Part shown: positions 16,490-25,247 of the stretch, piece by piece | How positions within the stretch are numbered: the first letter of the stretch is position 1 | Layout of the letters: every line of letters begins with the position of its first letter | DNA from: Bacillota bacterium | GTDB taxonomy: Bacteria > Bacillota > Clostridia > Lachnospirales > Lachnospiraceae | Length of the DNA stretch: 37,936 bases | Reading direction: 5' to 3' | Assembly (NCBI GenBank): GCA_023411555.1 | Contig: JAEYOQ010000039.1 | Span: 1-37,936 of the forward strand | Made by a program: the position numbers and the translations under genes | Notes under the pieces: model-generated | What the model was told of the DNA's origin: nothing | The model's database searches: none | What the model saw: only the letters and a program-made list of their open reading frames with translations

Positions 16490-16780
16490 ATGTTGGTACT
16501 CATCACATATGATGTGAATACTGAAACAGAGGGTGGTAAAAAGAGATTGCGAAGGGTCGCTAAACAATGCGTAAATTATGGTCAAAGAGTACAAAACTCA
16601 GTATTTGAGTGTAAGTTGGATGCTACTCAATTCCGTATGGTCAGAAATATTCTAGAAGAAATAATCGACAAAAATAAAGATAGCCTTCGGTATTATATGC
16701 TCGGTAATAGCTATAAGGATAAGGTAATTCATATAGGGGCGAAAGCAGGTTATGATATCGATGGACCTCTAATTATCTAG
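16490..16780 (+). CDS. cas2: Cas2, spacer-acquisition subunit
   Basis: A 96-residue ferredoxin-like protein starting MLVLITYDVNTETEGGKKRLRRVAK, with the conserved acidic residue D8 and the RVQNSVFECKLD strand. It bridges two Cas1 dimers. An AGGTGAT ribosome site lies upstream of the ATG. It is the last gene of the operon; the stop is directly followed by the CRISPR leader. Confidence 0.97.
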   Translation: MLVLITYDVNTETEGGKKRLRRVAKQCVNYGQRVQNSVFECKLDATQFRMVRNILEEIIDKNKDSLRYYMLGNSYKDKVIHIGAKAGYDIDGPLII

Positions 16781-16950
16781 TGCGAATGTGAAGAGAACAT
16801 TAATTATCTGCAGTATTCGCACCGTAAATTAATGGTTTTGCTACTGTTATGAGACTGAATCAGCATTAATTCTGATTAATTTTATATGGGATTTGTTGAT
16901 TATCTACAAAATATCTATATAAAAAGAATTTTCTATGGTTCAGTTTTGCT
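16781..16950 (+). promoter_or_regulatory. CRISPR leader with array promoter
   Basis: This AT-rich 170-nt stretch lies between cas2 and the first repeat. TTGTTG (16893-16898), a 17-nt spacer and TATATA (16916-16921) form a likely array promoter, with a start near 16928, about 23 nt before repeat 1. At the cas2 end GTGCGAAT (16780-16787) and ATTCGCAC (16815-16822) form an 8-bp inverted repeat that might end the cas transcript or bind a protein. Confidence 0.75.
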
Positions 16951-19447
16951 GTCGCTCCCCTCACGGGAGCGTGGATTGAAATAGAGTTTCTATGATTATA
17001 TAAAGATCTACCCACTGTCGCTCCCCTCACGGGAGCGTGGATTGAAATCTATGCCCGATATTGCATCAGCTGCACTTGACGAGTCGCTCCCCTCACGGGA
17101 GCGTGGATTGAAATATATTCACCGGGAGCTAAAACGGCAATTTGGGGTGTCGCTCCCCTCACGGGAGCGTGGATTGAAATTGAAATGTGTTTAGTTGAAA
17201 TGAATAAGGTGGATGTCGCTCCCCTCACGGGAGCGTGGATTGAAATCCAAGACTTACCGCTCCGGCCCATCCATCTCCGAGTCGCTCCCCTCACGGGAGC
17301 GTGGATTGAAATAACCGGCAAAGTGTATCTGCCAAGCGGATCAAGCTGTCGCTCCCCTCACGGGAGCGTGGATTGAAATCTTTAATCAGCAGCCTAAATG
17401 TTTCCCTGCCTCTGTCGCTCCCCTCACGGGAGCGTGGATTGAAATTTTGCAGCAATCCGGGCATTTATACCACCCGTAATGGTCGCTCCCCTCACGGGAG
17501 CGTGGATTGAAATATTGATGTAGTTGTAAGTTGATTTAGATACAGGAGGTCGCTCCCCTCACGGGAGCGTGGATTGAAATATTTCGCCAACGGTATTAAA
17601 AACAACCGATGTACGTCGCTCCCCTCACGGGAGCGTGGATTGAAATCTTAATGCCGAACTCTTTTGCGGTATCTCGGAAGGTCGCTCCCCTCACGGGAGC
17701 GTGGATTGAAATTGGATTGCTACGTCAATGCACAGATCAAGTTTCTGTCGCTCCCCTCACGGGAGCGTGGATTGAAATATGGACTTTGTAGGGGAATTTG
17801 TAAATGGGGCCTTAGTCGCTCCCCTCACGGGAGCGTGGATTGAAATTGATAGGGGCCTATCGGAGGTCCCAAAGAATATGTCGCTCCCCTCACGGGAGCG
17901 TGGATTGAAATAAATCACCATCGGAGCATATACCGTCATTAATCTCGTCGCTCCCCTCACGGGAGCGTGGATTGAAATAAATTTGGTGCTATTATGCACT
18001 TAGGATATTTTCGTCGCTCCCCTCACGGGAGCGTGGATTGAAATCTGGAGATCCTCTGGAGGAATGCTATCCGGATCCTGGTCGCTCCCCTCACGGGAGC
18101 GTGGATTGAAATAGCGAGTATCTTATCATAATAATCCGGTGTCGAAGTCGCTCCCCTCACGGGAGCGTGGATTGAAATTTTAGCATAATTCGCACGTACT
18201 TAGTGCCACTTGGTGTCGCTCCCCTCACGGGAGCGTGGATTGAAATTGTGTAATTTGCCTTTTCCATCCCTGTAGCTGTTGTCGCTCCCCTCACGGGAGC
18301 GTGGATTGAAATTGATAAATCAATATGTATCACTCATGGTTTTGTAGTCGCTCCCCTCACGGGAGCGTGGATTGAAATCTACGTGGCAATTACAGGGTGT
18401 TTTTAATCCAAAAGTCGCTCCCCTCACGGGAGCGTGGATTGAAATAAGTCAAAGAAAGCCAAGACAATAGAATGGATTGAGTCGCTCCCCTCACGGGAGC
18501 GTGGATTGAAATCACACAGCAGAGATAGCCATTATCCATGATTAATGTCGCTCCCCTCACGGGAGCGTGGATTGAAATTTATAAATGGTTGCAGTCATTG
18601 AAGGAAATAGTAATGTCGCTCCCCTCACGGGAGCGTGGATTGAAATCCCTGATCATATGTATCCCTGTGGAATGCTTCAAGTCGCTCCCCTCACGGGAGC
18701 GTGGATTGAAATACCAAATCCTTCCCAAAACCAGTTGCAAAAATAGCAGTCGCTCCCCTCACGGGAGCGTGGATTGAAATAGAATATAGGAGGATTTATC
18801 ATGGAATTATTAATCGTCGCTCCCCTCACGGGAGCGTGGATTGAAATCTTTTGTTGGTAGAATGTCTGTTAATTTTGTTAAGTCGCTCCCCTCACGGGAG
18901 CGTGGATTGAAATCATCGGAGAAAATAGACGTAGATATCACTGAGTTGGTCGCTCCCCTCACGGGAGCGTGGATTGAAATAAATAGGGAGGGTTTATTAT
19001 GTTGAGTTTTATCATGTCGCTCCCCTCACGGGAGCGTGGATTGAAATCCTACAGAGGGGGATTATATTGTATCAAAAATTGTCGCTCCCCTCACGGGAGC
19101 GTGGATTGAAATAAAGATAAGATTATAGATACCTGGTCAAATAAAATGTCGCTCCTCTCACGGGATCGTGGATTGAAATTGTGGCGTATCCATATTTGAT
19201 AGTGCAGTTGAGCTGTCGCTCCCCTCACGGGAGCGTGGATTGAAATTTTGCATAATAAAAGAGCCTCCGGTTGCCCTTTGGTCGCTCCCCTCACGGGAGC
19301 GTGGATTGAAATATCACACGGAGTCATGCTATAGAAATATGGGTAAAGTCGCTCCCCTCACGGGAGCGTGGATTGAAATTCTACAATTGATGCTCCGTTA
19401 CATAAGCAAAACCAGGTCGCTCCCCTCACGGGAGCGTGGATTGAAAT
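16951..19447 (+). CRISPR. Type I-C CRISPR array, 38 repeats and 37 spacers
   Basis: The 32-nt repeat begins GTCGCTCCCCTCACGGGAGC and ends GTGGATTGAAAT; GCTCCC and GGGAGC form a 6-bp stem with a CTCAC loop. I counted 38 repeat starts from 16951 to 19416, spaced 65-68 nt, giving spacers of 33-36 nt. All are identical except the one at 19148, which has C-to-T at position 9 and G-to-T at position 19. Leader and cas2 lie on the left, so the newest spacers are on the left and transcription is rightward. Repeat type, Cas5 and Cas8c agree on subtype I-C. Several spacers contain a ribosome site followed by ATG (for example at 18781 and 18981), suggesting they come from gene starts of phages or plasmids. 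Confidence 0.99.
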
Positions 19448-19462
19448 GTTATAAGTTGCTTC

Positions 19463-19490
19463 TTGCATTCTAAGTCTACCATGTTAAAAT
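19463..19490 (+). promoter_or_regulatory. Promoter of the two-component system
   Basis: TTGCAT (19463-19468), a 16-nt spacer and TAAAAT (19485-19490) lie just after the last CRISPR repeat and 45 nt before the kinase gene. Confidence 0.5.
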
Positions 19491-19534
19491 ATTCGTAGAG
19501 TATGGGGATGACAAAGGAAGAAGTAGGGAGATAA

Positions 19535-21223
19535 ATGAACAATAGCACGGTATCCTTCAGGGAAAAACTTAAAAACATGTTAATAACACACTCAGTGAAG
19601 CCTGCACTGGGTGTTCTTGTGATATGCGCTGCGAGTGTGTTACTCTTTGGTTCAATCTATTTTTCACTGAAGAATAATTTTGTTAACCGCAGGATAGCTC
19701 AGGAGCTTGAGCTTGTGACAGAGAGCTTTGGGACGATGCTCACAGAGCTTGAGAGCATGGAGGGGATAGCAGGACAGAAGATATCAACCACCAAAAGACA
19801 GGTTATCGTAAAGAAGCTTTACACTACAACGGTTGCAACTGGGATTGATGCCGACATCTTTGTTCTGGACGCTGACAACGATGTAATGCTCAGCACTGAT
19901 GAGGAGGTATCCGAAGAGGAAAAGCTCACCATTGCGAGAAAGTGGGAAATACTTTATTCCCTTAGGGAGTTTCCTGGGGAATTAGCGATCACTGCCTCCC
20001 ACGGGAGTAACAGGCAGCTTTTTATCGGAAAGGCACTTCAGAAAGAGGAGGGCTATAGCGGCTGCATAGTGGTAACAATTAGCGAAAGTGAGCTATCGAA
20101 GCTGTACTCAGATCACAGTCAGAAGACTGTGATTGTAAGGCCTGATAGCTGGATATTAGCAGAGAATAGTCGAGCTTTTTCCGATGCTATAAGTAAGATA
20201 CATACGAAGCTCCGTGATTATAAAGGCTTTAGGATGTACGAAAAGGGGCTCTATCACGAAACTTACACAAAGCTTTCCAATGGCTTTAGTGTCTATACCT
20301 TTACAGATATTACTGAGCTTACAGCAATCATGCTAACAGTATTTGTGACCGCAGTTATCGTGCTGTTTGTCATTGCTATAGTGAACAGAAAAAGCGCTGA
20401 GCGAATGGCAATAGAAGCAACGGTAGATCTTTACAGCTTAAACGATGCCTTTAAAGAGGTAGCCAAAGGAAATCTAGATACTCAGACGGACCTACACAGC
20501 AGCAGGGAGTTCGAGGAAATCAGCGATTACTTTAGATTCATGCTTGAGAGCCTGAAGAATCAGATCGAGAAGAACTGGGAGCTTGCTCAGTTAGTGGCAG
20601 AGGAGCAGTATAAGCAGCTCGGGACACAGTTCAGCTCTCATTTCTTATTCAATACCCTTGACAATATCAGGTATATTTGCAGGCTTGACCCGGCACTGGC
20701 AGAGGAAATGACAGTTTCTCTGTCCGAGCTTCTGCGATATAGCACAAGTAACAGGAACGAGAAGGTGACGGTTGACGAGGATATGGAGTATACGAAGCTA
20801 TATTTTAAAATCCTTGAGGTTAGATTCGGAGACCGTTTCAGCTATGATATCAGCGTATCAGAGGAGGCAGAGGAATGTCTTACACCAAAGCTTCTCATTC
20901 AACCGCTCATAGAGAATTCAGTAAAATATGTCTTCAGAGTAAGAAGTGAAATGAAGCTGATGGTCTGTGTCCGTTTGGAAAGAAAAAACCTCGTGTTCGA
21001 GTGCAGGGATGATGGACCGGGAATTAACAGCGAGCTGCTGGAAAAAATATCGGCAAATCTCGAGAAGGATGAGAATACGACCGCCCATCTTGGGCTGTAT
21101 AACGTGCACCGGAGAATTCGCTTGGCATACGGCAGTGGATATGGCATAACACTCAAAAATTGCGGTGGACTTGTGGCAACGGCCACAATTGCAGCGGAGT
21201 ATGAGGACGGAACGAAAGGTTAG
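19535..21223 (+). CDS. YesM/LytS-type sensor histidine kinase
   Basis: A 562-residue membrane kinase. The first helix is at about 23-45, an extracytoplasmic sensing part extends to about 260, a second helix lies at about 262-285, and a HAMP-like linker follows. The His_kinase domain contains SHFLFNTLDN with the phospho-accepting histidine at about 368. The ATPase domain shows NSVKYVF (N box), DDGPGI (G1) and GLYNVHRRIRL. A GGGAG ribosome site precedes the ATG. It is followed after 24 nt by the AraC-type regulator and then by an ABC importer, the usual arrangement in which the kinase senses a substrate taken up by the transporter. Confidence 0.92.
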   Translation: MNNSTVSFREKLKNMLITHSVKPALGVLVICAASVLLFGSIYFSLKNNFVNRRIAQELELVTESFGTMLTELESMEGIAGQKISTTKRQVIVKKLYTTTVATGIDADIFVLDADNDVMLSTDEEVSEEEKLTIARKWEILYSLREFPGELAITASHGSNRQLFIGKALQKEEGYSGCIVVTISESELSKLYSDHSQKTVIVRPDSWILAENSRAFSDAISKIHTKLRDYKGFRMYEKGLYHETYTKLSNGFSVYTFTDITELTAIMLTVFVTAVIVLFVIAIVNRKSAERMAIEATVDLYSLNDAFKEVAKGNLDTQTDLHSSREFEEISDYFRFMLESLKNQIEKNWELAQLVAEEQYKQLGTQFSSHFLFNTLDNIRYICRLDPALAEEMTVSLSELLRYSTSNRNEKVTVDEDMEYTKLYFKILEVRFGDRFSYDISVSEEAEECLTPKLLIQPLIENSVKYVFRVRSEMKLMVCVRLERKNLVFECRDDGPGINSELLEKISANLEKDENTTAHLGLYNVHRRIRLAYGSGYGITLKNCGGLVATATIAAEYEDGTKG

Positions 21224-21247
21224 TATAGAATCAGGGGGGAAAACAAT

Positions 21248-22000
21248 ATGGAAAAGCTTAGAATAGTAGTTATTGAGGATGAATATTATGTCCGCAAGGG
21301 GATCATTACCTCCTTTGATTGGAATGCGCTTGACTCAGAGATTGTAGGTGAGGCAGTGAACGGAAAAGCGGGACTGGAGTTGATTGAAGAGCTTCATCCT
21401 GACCTTGCCATTGTTGATATCGAGATGCCTGAGATGAATGGAATAGAGATGATCAAGCTTCTCAGAGGTAAGAAGAGTACGACTGAGTTCATAGTTCTCA
21501 CAGCCCATCAGAAGTTTACTTATGTCCATAGTGCGCTCAAGCTTGAGGTGATGGATTATCTCCTGAAGCCCTTTAGGCAGGACGAGCTTGCAGAAGCCAT
21601 AGAGAAGTTCAAGATTAAATTAGGGAGAGCCTCGGGTACCCTGGGGACTGATGTGGTTCCTATTAAGGAAGAGCTTAAGCTGACCAACTCTTATATCAAA
21701 AAGGCGATTGCCTATGTCCGCGAGCACTATGCACAGGAAGTATCAAATCTGTCTGTCAGCGAATATCTTGACCTGAATCCCGCTTATTTCTGTAGACTCT
21801 TTAAGAGGGAGACTGGCTATACCTTTGTCCAATATATCACTAACTATCGGATCAATGTGGCAGCAGGGCTACTTAAGAATTTTGACATGCGTGTGAGCGA
21901 GGTATCTGCTCAGGTTGGTATTCCGGACAGCAACTATTTCAGCGTGGTCTTCAAGAAGATAATGGGGGTTTCACCCTCAGAGTATATTGAAAATAAATAA
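21248..22000 (+). CDS. YesN-like response regulator with AraC-type DNA-binding domain
   Basis: The 250-residue protein has a receiver domain (acidic pocket E10/D11, phospho-acceptor D57 in IVDIEMP, T85 and K107 in LLKPF) and a C-terminal double helix-turn-helix AraC domain (about 148-250, with PAYFCRLFKRETGYTFVQYITNYRI and GIPDSNYFSVVFKKIMGVSPSEY). It is shorter than many YesN proteins because the linker is brief. A GGGGGGA ribosome site precedes it. It likely activates the importer genes that start at 22137; candidate half-sites lie in the gap between them. Confidence 0.94.
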   Translation: MEKLRIVVIEDEYYVRKGIITSFDWNALDSEIVGEAVNGKAGLELIEELHPDLAIVDIEMPEMNGIEMIKLLRGKKSTTEFIVLTAHQKFTYVHSALKLEVMDYLLKPFRQDELAEAIEKFKIKLGRASGTLGTDVVPIKEELKLTNSYIKKAIAYVREHYAQEVSNLSVSEYLDLNPAYFCRLFKRETGYTFVQYITNYRINVAAGLLKNFDMRVSEVSAQVGIPDSNYFSVVFKKIMGVSPSEYIENK

Positions 22001-22004
22001 TAAA

Positions 22005-22041
22005 AGGTCAAAATTTTAATAAAGAAAGTCAAAACTTTCAA
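22005..22041 (+). promoter_or_regulatory. Tandem direct repeats, candidate AraC-regulator site
   Basis: AAGGTCAAAATTTT (22005-22018) and AAAGTCAAAACTTT (22026-22039) match at 12 of 14 positions and are offset by 21 bp, two helical turns, as expected for two half-sites bound by an AraC-type dimer. A weak promoter follows (TAGAAT at 22075-22080, poor -35), as usual for activated promoters. Confidence 0.55.
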
Positions 22042-22136
22042 TTCTTTAATTTTTCATCTTCCTATAGAATAAAACCTATGAAACTTGGTCATGCAAGTAT
22101 GGCCCTATACAAAAGCATTCATTTTAGGAGGAGATT

Positions 22137-23327
22137 ATGAAAAAATCAGTTTTTTCAAAGGTAGTCAGCATTCTTCTCATTGCCGCTATGGCGATGACAA
22201 TGATAGGATGCGGTTCTTCATCAAAGAGTAAGGATGTATCTTCATCAATCAAAGACGACATGACACTTGACGAGCTTATCAAGGCAGCTCAGGACGAAGC
22301 TACTGCTGAGGGAGCAGGACAGTTCATGGTATATGCACCTACCAGCCGTATTGAAAAAGCACTTAATGCTTTCTCAGAGAAGTATGGCATCACAGGTGAG
22401 TATTACAATGAGAGTGGTCAGGATTTATACACTAAGCTTACGACAGAGCTTGAGGCAAATGTAAAGGATACAGCAGACGTTGTTCTTATGCAGGATTCTT
22501 ATCTTTTCCAGACACAGCTTGTTAATTATGAATACGTAGAGAACTACGTTCCTTCCTATGTGGCAGATCAGATCAACGAGGAGGACAAGAATCCTCTTGT
22601 TTGCTACTACTATGATAAACTCTTCATTTACAATAATACAGATGGTTCTACAGGCATCACAAATGTATGGCAGCTTACAGAGAGCGAGTTCGCAGGTAAG
22701 GTCTTCCTTAAGGATATCAGTAAGGAGTCTGTAAATAAGAACTTCCTTGCTATGCTTACAAGAGATAAGTGGGCTGATAAGCTTGCTGAGGCTTACAAGA
22801 GCTATTATGGTAAAGATATCACTCTTGATTCTGATTGCAAGAACGCAGGCTATCAGTTTATCAAATCCTTCCTCAAAAACTCAACCTTTGGTTCAGGAGA
22901 TGGTGATATTGCTACAGAGCTTGCAGATGGCAAGGGTGGCAATATGGGACTTTTCGTTTACTCTAAGCTTCGTGATGACAGCGTAGACAGTACAAAGCTC
23001 AACGTTGCAGCATATGATAATCCTCAGCCGGAAGGCTTCTCAGGATTTATGTATCCTATGTACTTACAGCTTATCAAGAAAACAGACCGTCCCTACACAA
23101 GCAGACTTTTCATCTACTTCCTTATGACAGAGGAAGGCTTCACATCTGCTTTCCAGAAGGGGGCCTCCGATATCGGAACCTACTCTGCAAACAAAAGCAT
23201 CGCTTCTCTTGAAGGTGACAAAGAGCTTGCATTCTGGAAGGAATGTCTTGTAGCAGAGGATCCTATCCTTCTTCAGGAAGCTTATGCAGACGGCGTTCTA
23301 GACTTCATAACACTTTGCACAGAATAA
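22137..23327 (+). CDS. Extracellular solute-binding lipoprotein (iron-type ABC importer)
   Basis: A 396-residue protein with a lipoprotein signal peptide: positively charged start, hydrophobic stretch and lipobox ending in C25 (MIGCGSSSK). The mature part resembles class II periplasmic binding proteins of the iron/spermidine type (FMVYAPTSRIEKALNAFSEKYGITGEYYNESGQDLYTKL...). It would catch the substrate outside the cell and deliver it to the fused permease encoded next. AGGAGGAG precedes the ATG. The substrate cannot be read from the sequence; ferric ion, a polyamine or a small sugar acid are possible. Confidence 0.87.
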   Translation: MKKSVFSKVVSILLIAAMAMTMIGCGSSSKSKDVSSSIKDDMTLDELIKAAQDEATAEGAGQFMVYAPTSRIEKALNAFSEKYGITGEYYNESGQDLYTKLTTELEANVKDTADVVLMQDSYLFQTQLVNYEYVENYVPSYVADQINEEDKNPLVCYYYDKLFIYNNTDGSTGITNVWQLTESEFAGKVFLKDISKESVNKNFLAMLTRDKWADKLAEAYKSYYGKDITLDSDCKNAGYQFIKSFLKNSTFGSGDGDIATELADGKGGNMGLFVYSKLRDDSVDSTKLNVAAYDNPQPEGFSGFMYPMYLQLIKKTDRPYTSRLFIYFLMTEEGFTSAFQKGASDIGTYSANKSIASLEGDKELAFWKECLVAEDPILLQEAYADGVLDFITLCTE

Positions 23328-23385
23328 GCAATGATTAGACAATACAAAGGATCACAATAATTGGGGATTGACCCTGTAGTTTTTC

Positions 23386-23427
23386 GAGGGCAGATACTTC
23401 ACACAGAAGGTGTGAGGACCTGCCCTC
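23386..23427 (+). promoter_or_regulatory. Intra-operon hairpin between binding protein and permease
   Basis: GAGGGCAG (23386-23393) and CTGCCCTC (23420-23427) pair perfectly, with an inner stem TCACAC/GTGTGA, followed by ATTTTG. It lies 58 nt after the lipoprotein stop and 24 nt before the permease ATG. Such hairpins act as partial terminators or mRNA stabilisers that keep the binding protein more abundant than the membrane parts. Confidence 0.7.
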
Positions 23428-23450
23428 ATTTTGAAAAAGGGGAAGAATTA

Positions 23451-25247
23451 ATGAACAATAATAAGAATAAACTAAAAGCTTTCTTTTCCAAGCCTGCCAA
23501 TGTCATTCTTGTTTTTTTCGCGGTGCTTCTTGTTCTGCTTACGTTGTATCCGCTTGTTGAGCTTATAAGGCATACCTTCGTGGTACATGCATCGGATGCA
23601 TCGATTTTTGTAGGGCTGAAGAAGGGTGATTATACGATCAAGAGCTGGGACAAGCTTTTGTTCACCTCTGAAAACAAGTATAGTCTTATCAATTTCTATA
23701 AGCCTATGTTCAATTCAATACTGGTGGCAACGCTCTCTGCGCTTACTGCTCTTGTTTTTGGTGGTGCGGTTGCCTGGCTTGTTACAAGAAGTAACCTGAA
23801 AGCAAAGAAATTCATCTCGACGGTATTTATATTCCCATATATCATGCCCTCCTGGACTCTTGCACTTTTCTGGCTCAATATGTTTAAGAATCCTAACATA
23901 GGTACAGGCTCTGCCGGCTTCATTTATTCGATTACGGGTCTTTGTGCACCGGAATGGTTTGTATATGGAATCTTCCCTATTGTTATCGTATCCGGATTAC
24001 ACTATGCACCATTTGCCTACATATTCATCGGTGGAATTCTGAGAAACATGGATGCGAACCTAGAGGAAGCCGCAACAATCCTAAAGACACCTAGGAAGAG
24101 GATACTGATCAAAATCACTCTTCCTATTGTAAAGCCTGCAATTCTTTCGACCTTCCTGCTTGTATTCGCAAGTGTTATGGGTTCCTATGCTGTACCGATC
24201 TATCTTGGATCTCCGGCCAATTTCTATGTGTTGACAACGAAGATGAAGACACTCCAGAGTACAGCCATAGGTCAGGCCTACATCATCGCGATGTTCATGG
24301 TTGCTCTGGGAGCCTTTATTATGCTACTGAATAATTATTTACAGGGCAAGAGAAAATCCTATACAACGATAACAGGTAAGTCCTCACAAATTTCACTTGT
24401 TAACCTTAAGGTGTGGAGATACATACTTGCAGGAATCCTTTGCCTGGTACTATTCTTCGTATGTATCATGCCATTGATCTCCTTCGCACTTGAATCTGTG
24501 ATTGTTAAATCGGGAGATTATTCCTTTGCCAATATGACCTTGAACTATTGGATTGGTACAGAGGGGTCCGTCTCAACGACGGTAGGAAACATGGGTATCC
24601 TCCGGGATTCCGCAATATGGTCAGCCATTAAGAATTCTATACTGTTGTCTATCTGCTGTGCAGTTATTGCAGGAAGCTGCGGTGTTATCATCGGATATGC
24701 TGTAGTAAGAAAGAAGGGAACAAAGCTGTCGAACTGGGTAAGCTCACTCTCATTCTTCCCTTACCTCATCCCGGCTATGGCTTTCTCTGCCATCTACCTG
24801 GCTATATCGACCAACTTCTCATTTTTGACCAACTCCTTCTTGGTCCTTGTCCTAGTGGGAAGCGTTAAGTATATGCCCTTCGCAACCAAAGCCGGAACCA
24901 ACTCTATGCTTCAGCTTTCTCCTGAGATAGAGGAGGCTGCAACGATTTTCGGCGTTTCCTGGATGAAACGAATGACCAAGATTATTATACCGATTCAGAA
25001 GACGAGTATTATTTCCGGTTTCCTTCTTCCTTTCGTTTCATGTATGAGAGAGCTTTCTCTTTTCGTAATGCTTGTCAGCTCTAAGACGCAGACACTTACG
25101 ACTATGCTCATGACCTACAATGAAAAGGGAGCATCACAGTACGGCAACGCAATCAATCTCTTGATAATCGTCATCGTCCTTACCATTAACTTTACGGTGA
25201 ACAAGATTACAGGAGCATCAATAGACAAGGGTGTAGGAGGTAACTAA
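23451..25247 (+). CDS. ABC permease, two fused transmembrane domains (FbpB-like)
   Basis: From the ATG at 23451 the protein has 598 residues. A longer frame opening with TTG at 23361 runs through the hairpin and has no ribosome site, whereas GGGGAAG lies just before 23451. Two homologous permease halves each carry an EAA loop: EEAATILKTPRKRILIKITLP and, in the second half, EEAATIFGVSWMKRMTKIIIP. The fused layout is typical of the FbpB family of iron(III) and related importers. It is followed directly (TAA then ATG) by the ATPase gene. Confidence 0.9.
   Translation: MNNNKNKLKAFFSKPANVILVFFAVLLVLLTLYPLVELIRHTFVVHASDASIFVGLKKGDYTIKSWDKLLFTSENKYSLINFYKPMFNSILVATLSALTALVFGGAVAWLVTRSNLKAKKFISTVFIFPYIMPSWTLALFWLNMFKNPNIGTGSAGFIYSITGLCAPEWFVYGIFPIVIVSGLHYAPFAYIFIGGILRNMDANLEEAATILKTPRKRILIKITLPIVKPAILSTFLLVFASVMGSYAVPIYLGSPANFYVLTTKMKTLQSTAIGQAYIIAMFMVALGAFIMLLNNYLQGKRKSYTTITGKSSQISLVNLKVWRYILAGILCLVLFFVCIMPLISFALESVIVKSGDYSFANMTLNYWIGTEGSVSTTVGNMGILRDSAIWSAIKNSILLSICCAVIAGSCGVIIGYAVVRKKGTKLSNWVSSLSFFPYLIPAMAFSAIYLAISTNFSFLTNSFLVLVLVGSVKYMPFATKAGTNSMLQLSPEIEEAATIFGVSWMKRMTKIIIPIQKTSIISGFLLPFVSCMRELSLFVMLVSSKTQTLTTMLMTYNEKGASQYGNAINLLIIVIVLTINFTVNKITGASIDKGVGGN

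Noticed and set aside
16919..16934. Partial match of the regulatory guide (AAAAGAATT) to the CRISPR leader
   Set aside because: Only nine bases match, position 1 is out of register and there is no TTC next to it.
17049..19473. Several short open frames rich in ISIHAPVRGAT or VAPLTGAWIEI on both strands
   Set aside because: They are translations of the CRISPR repeats and spacers, not genes.
23361..23450. N-terminal extension of the permease from a TTG codon
   Set aside because: It runs through an intra-operon hairpin and lacks a ribosome site; the ATG at 23451 has one.
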